DNA of 11,701 bases from contig PMOV01000283.1 of the NCBI GenBank assembly GCA_003161195.1, positions 23,932 to 35,632 on the forward strand. The letters run 5' to 3'. The translations under genes were made by a program, and so were the position numbers. The DNA comes from Acidobacteriota bacterium (lineage in GTDB: Bacteria; Acidobacteriota; Terriglobia; Acidiferrales; UBA7541). Shown in pieces: positions 11,057 through 11,701 of this stretch. The notes under the pieces are model-generated. The model saw only the letters and a list, made by a program, of their open reading frames with translations, was not told where the DNA came from and made no database searches. The stretch's first letter is position 1, and each line of letters starts with the position of its first letter.

Positions 11057-11701
11057 TTAGAAGAAGTAGATAAAGTCGCCGGCCGCGGTGAACTGATTTT
11101 TCTTGGTGCCGTTGTCATATGCCGGGGTGTCATAGGAGCGCTCGAAGCGAAGTTCCGGCCGCAGGAGAACCGTGGTGCCGAACCAGTGGCCCCAGCCGAG
11201 GAGATGTTCGGAGTACCGCGTCTTAAAGCCGGTGCGCTGGCCCGCGTGGTCGTCTACGAATTCATTGCGCAAGGAGAGGTAGTCCTTGCCGGAGAGCTGT
11301 TTCTCGACGTAATTCAGGAAGGCCCATTCCGGCGCGTAGCACGTCAACTGCGAGGCCAGCTTGCAGTGCGCGCCGTTCGCGCCGGTTTCCAGGAGCGACG
11401 CCGCGCTCGGATTATTCACGTTGGGTACATCTTTTTCCCACATGTACCAGGCCTCCGAGGAGATATGCCAGGACGGATGGCCGGCGAATTTGTGGTACCA
11501 CGTCAGATAGAACGAGTTCAGATTGTTGTAGGCGTATTTCTGGTCGTTGAGGGCATTCAGCACCGGATAGATGGAATCGTTTCCATTGTTCCAGTTGTAC
11601 TGAAAACCCAGATCCAGCGTGGGTTTGGCGTCGCGCGTCACCCACGGCGCCGTGTCGCAGGAGGCGGACAAACCGGCCTGCAGCAGCCAGTGATCGTCGA
11701 G
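11057..11701 (-). CDS. outer-membrane beta-barrel protein, BBP2/porin-like, C-terminal part
   Basis: The frame is open to the window edge and encodes the last 214 residues. The N-terminus and signal peptide lie outside, and the TTG at 11671 is internal. The sequence alternates aromatic/hydrophobic and polar residues in barrel strands, for example LDLGFQYNW, SFYLTWYHKF, WHISSEAWYMW, DYLSLRNEFVDD and LLRPELRFERS, and ends FTAAGDFIYFF with the terminal Phe required for barrel insertion by BAM. The GKDYLSLRNEF and LRPELRFE...D pattern resembles putative beta-barrel porin-2 (OmpL-like, PF07642), common in Acidobacteriota, which may form outer-membrane channels. Substrate is unknown. Two cysteines in a long loop (HCKLASQLTCYAPEW) may form a disulfide. 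It precedes the NTF2-like gene by 190 nt in the same direction. Confidence 0.82.
   Translation of the reverse strand, partial: LDDHWLLQAGLSASCDTAPWVTRDAKPTLDLGFQYNWNNGNDSIYPVLNALNDQKYAYNNLNSFYLTWYHKFAGHPSWHISSEAWYMWEKDVPNVNNPSAASLLETGANGAHCKLASQLTCYAPEWAFLNYVEKQLSGKDYLSLRNEFVDDHAGQRTGFKTRYSEHLLGWGHWFGTTVLLRPELRFERSYDTPAYDNGTKKNQFTAAGDFIYFF

Noticed and set aside
1..11701. tRNA or rRNA genes, CRISPR arrays, transposases, integrase sites
   Set aside because: No cloverleaf or rRNA segments, regularly spaced repeats or mobile-element protein motifs were seen on either strand.

Overview
The window looks like ordinary chromosomal DNA from an Acidobacteriota relative, probably Terriglobia (Koribacter/Sulfotelmatobacter-like). 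This rests on remembered protein styles, not on a search: an acidobacterial-type PilZ protein with an NRHGAL motif, a lysine-rich histone H1-like protein, a BBP2-type outer-membrane barrel and a conserved 75-residue helical protein. There are no rRNA or tRNA genes, IS elements, CRISPR arrays or phage genes. Twelve complete protein genes, one gene cut by the right edge and one doubtful gene start at the left edge were found.

Layout. From 1 to 3243 everything convincing is on the minus strand: a histone H1-like DNA-binding protein with its own promoter and a clear intrinsic terminator; two small membrane proteins (DUF3185-like and lmo0937 family); a 6-phosphofructokinase whose active-site residues predict use of pyrophosphate; and a 75-residue helical protein that may be made from a leaderless mRNA. 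From 3444 to 6662 the genes run on the plus strand: an HpcH/HpaI-family aldolase followed 2 nt later by a secreted M23 (LytM) peptidase that starts with GTG; a 374-nt gap with a candidate sigma-54 promoter and an upstream dyad; a PilZ protein; and a YfcE-like metallophosphoesterase. From 6664 to the right edge all genes return to the minus strand. They form a nucleoside-salvage cluster (thymidine/pyrimidine phosphorylase, CNT nucleoside transporter, purine nucleoside phosphorylase), preceded by an exported NTF2-like protein and by the C-terminal part of a porin-like barrel.

How the parts fit. The salvage cluster would import nucleosides through NupC and phosphorolyse pyrimidine and purine nucleosides to bases plus (deoxy)ribose-1-phosphate, which can feed central carbon metabolism. 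A perfect 22-bp palindrome touches the predicted -35 box of the deoA promoter and looks like an operator. The phosphofructokinase lies elsewhere in the window under its own predicted promoter.

Nothing here is clearly a new multi-gene system. The best leads are regulatory: the deoA palindrome, tandem 14-bp repeats at 10954-10989 ahead of the NTF2-like gene, and the sigma-54-like arrangement ahead of the PilZ gene. The aldolase-peptidase pair is the oddest gene association. Promoter and operator calls come from reading motifs by eye and should be treated as hypotheses.
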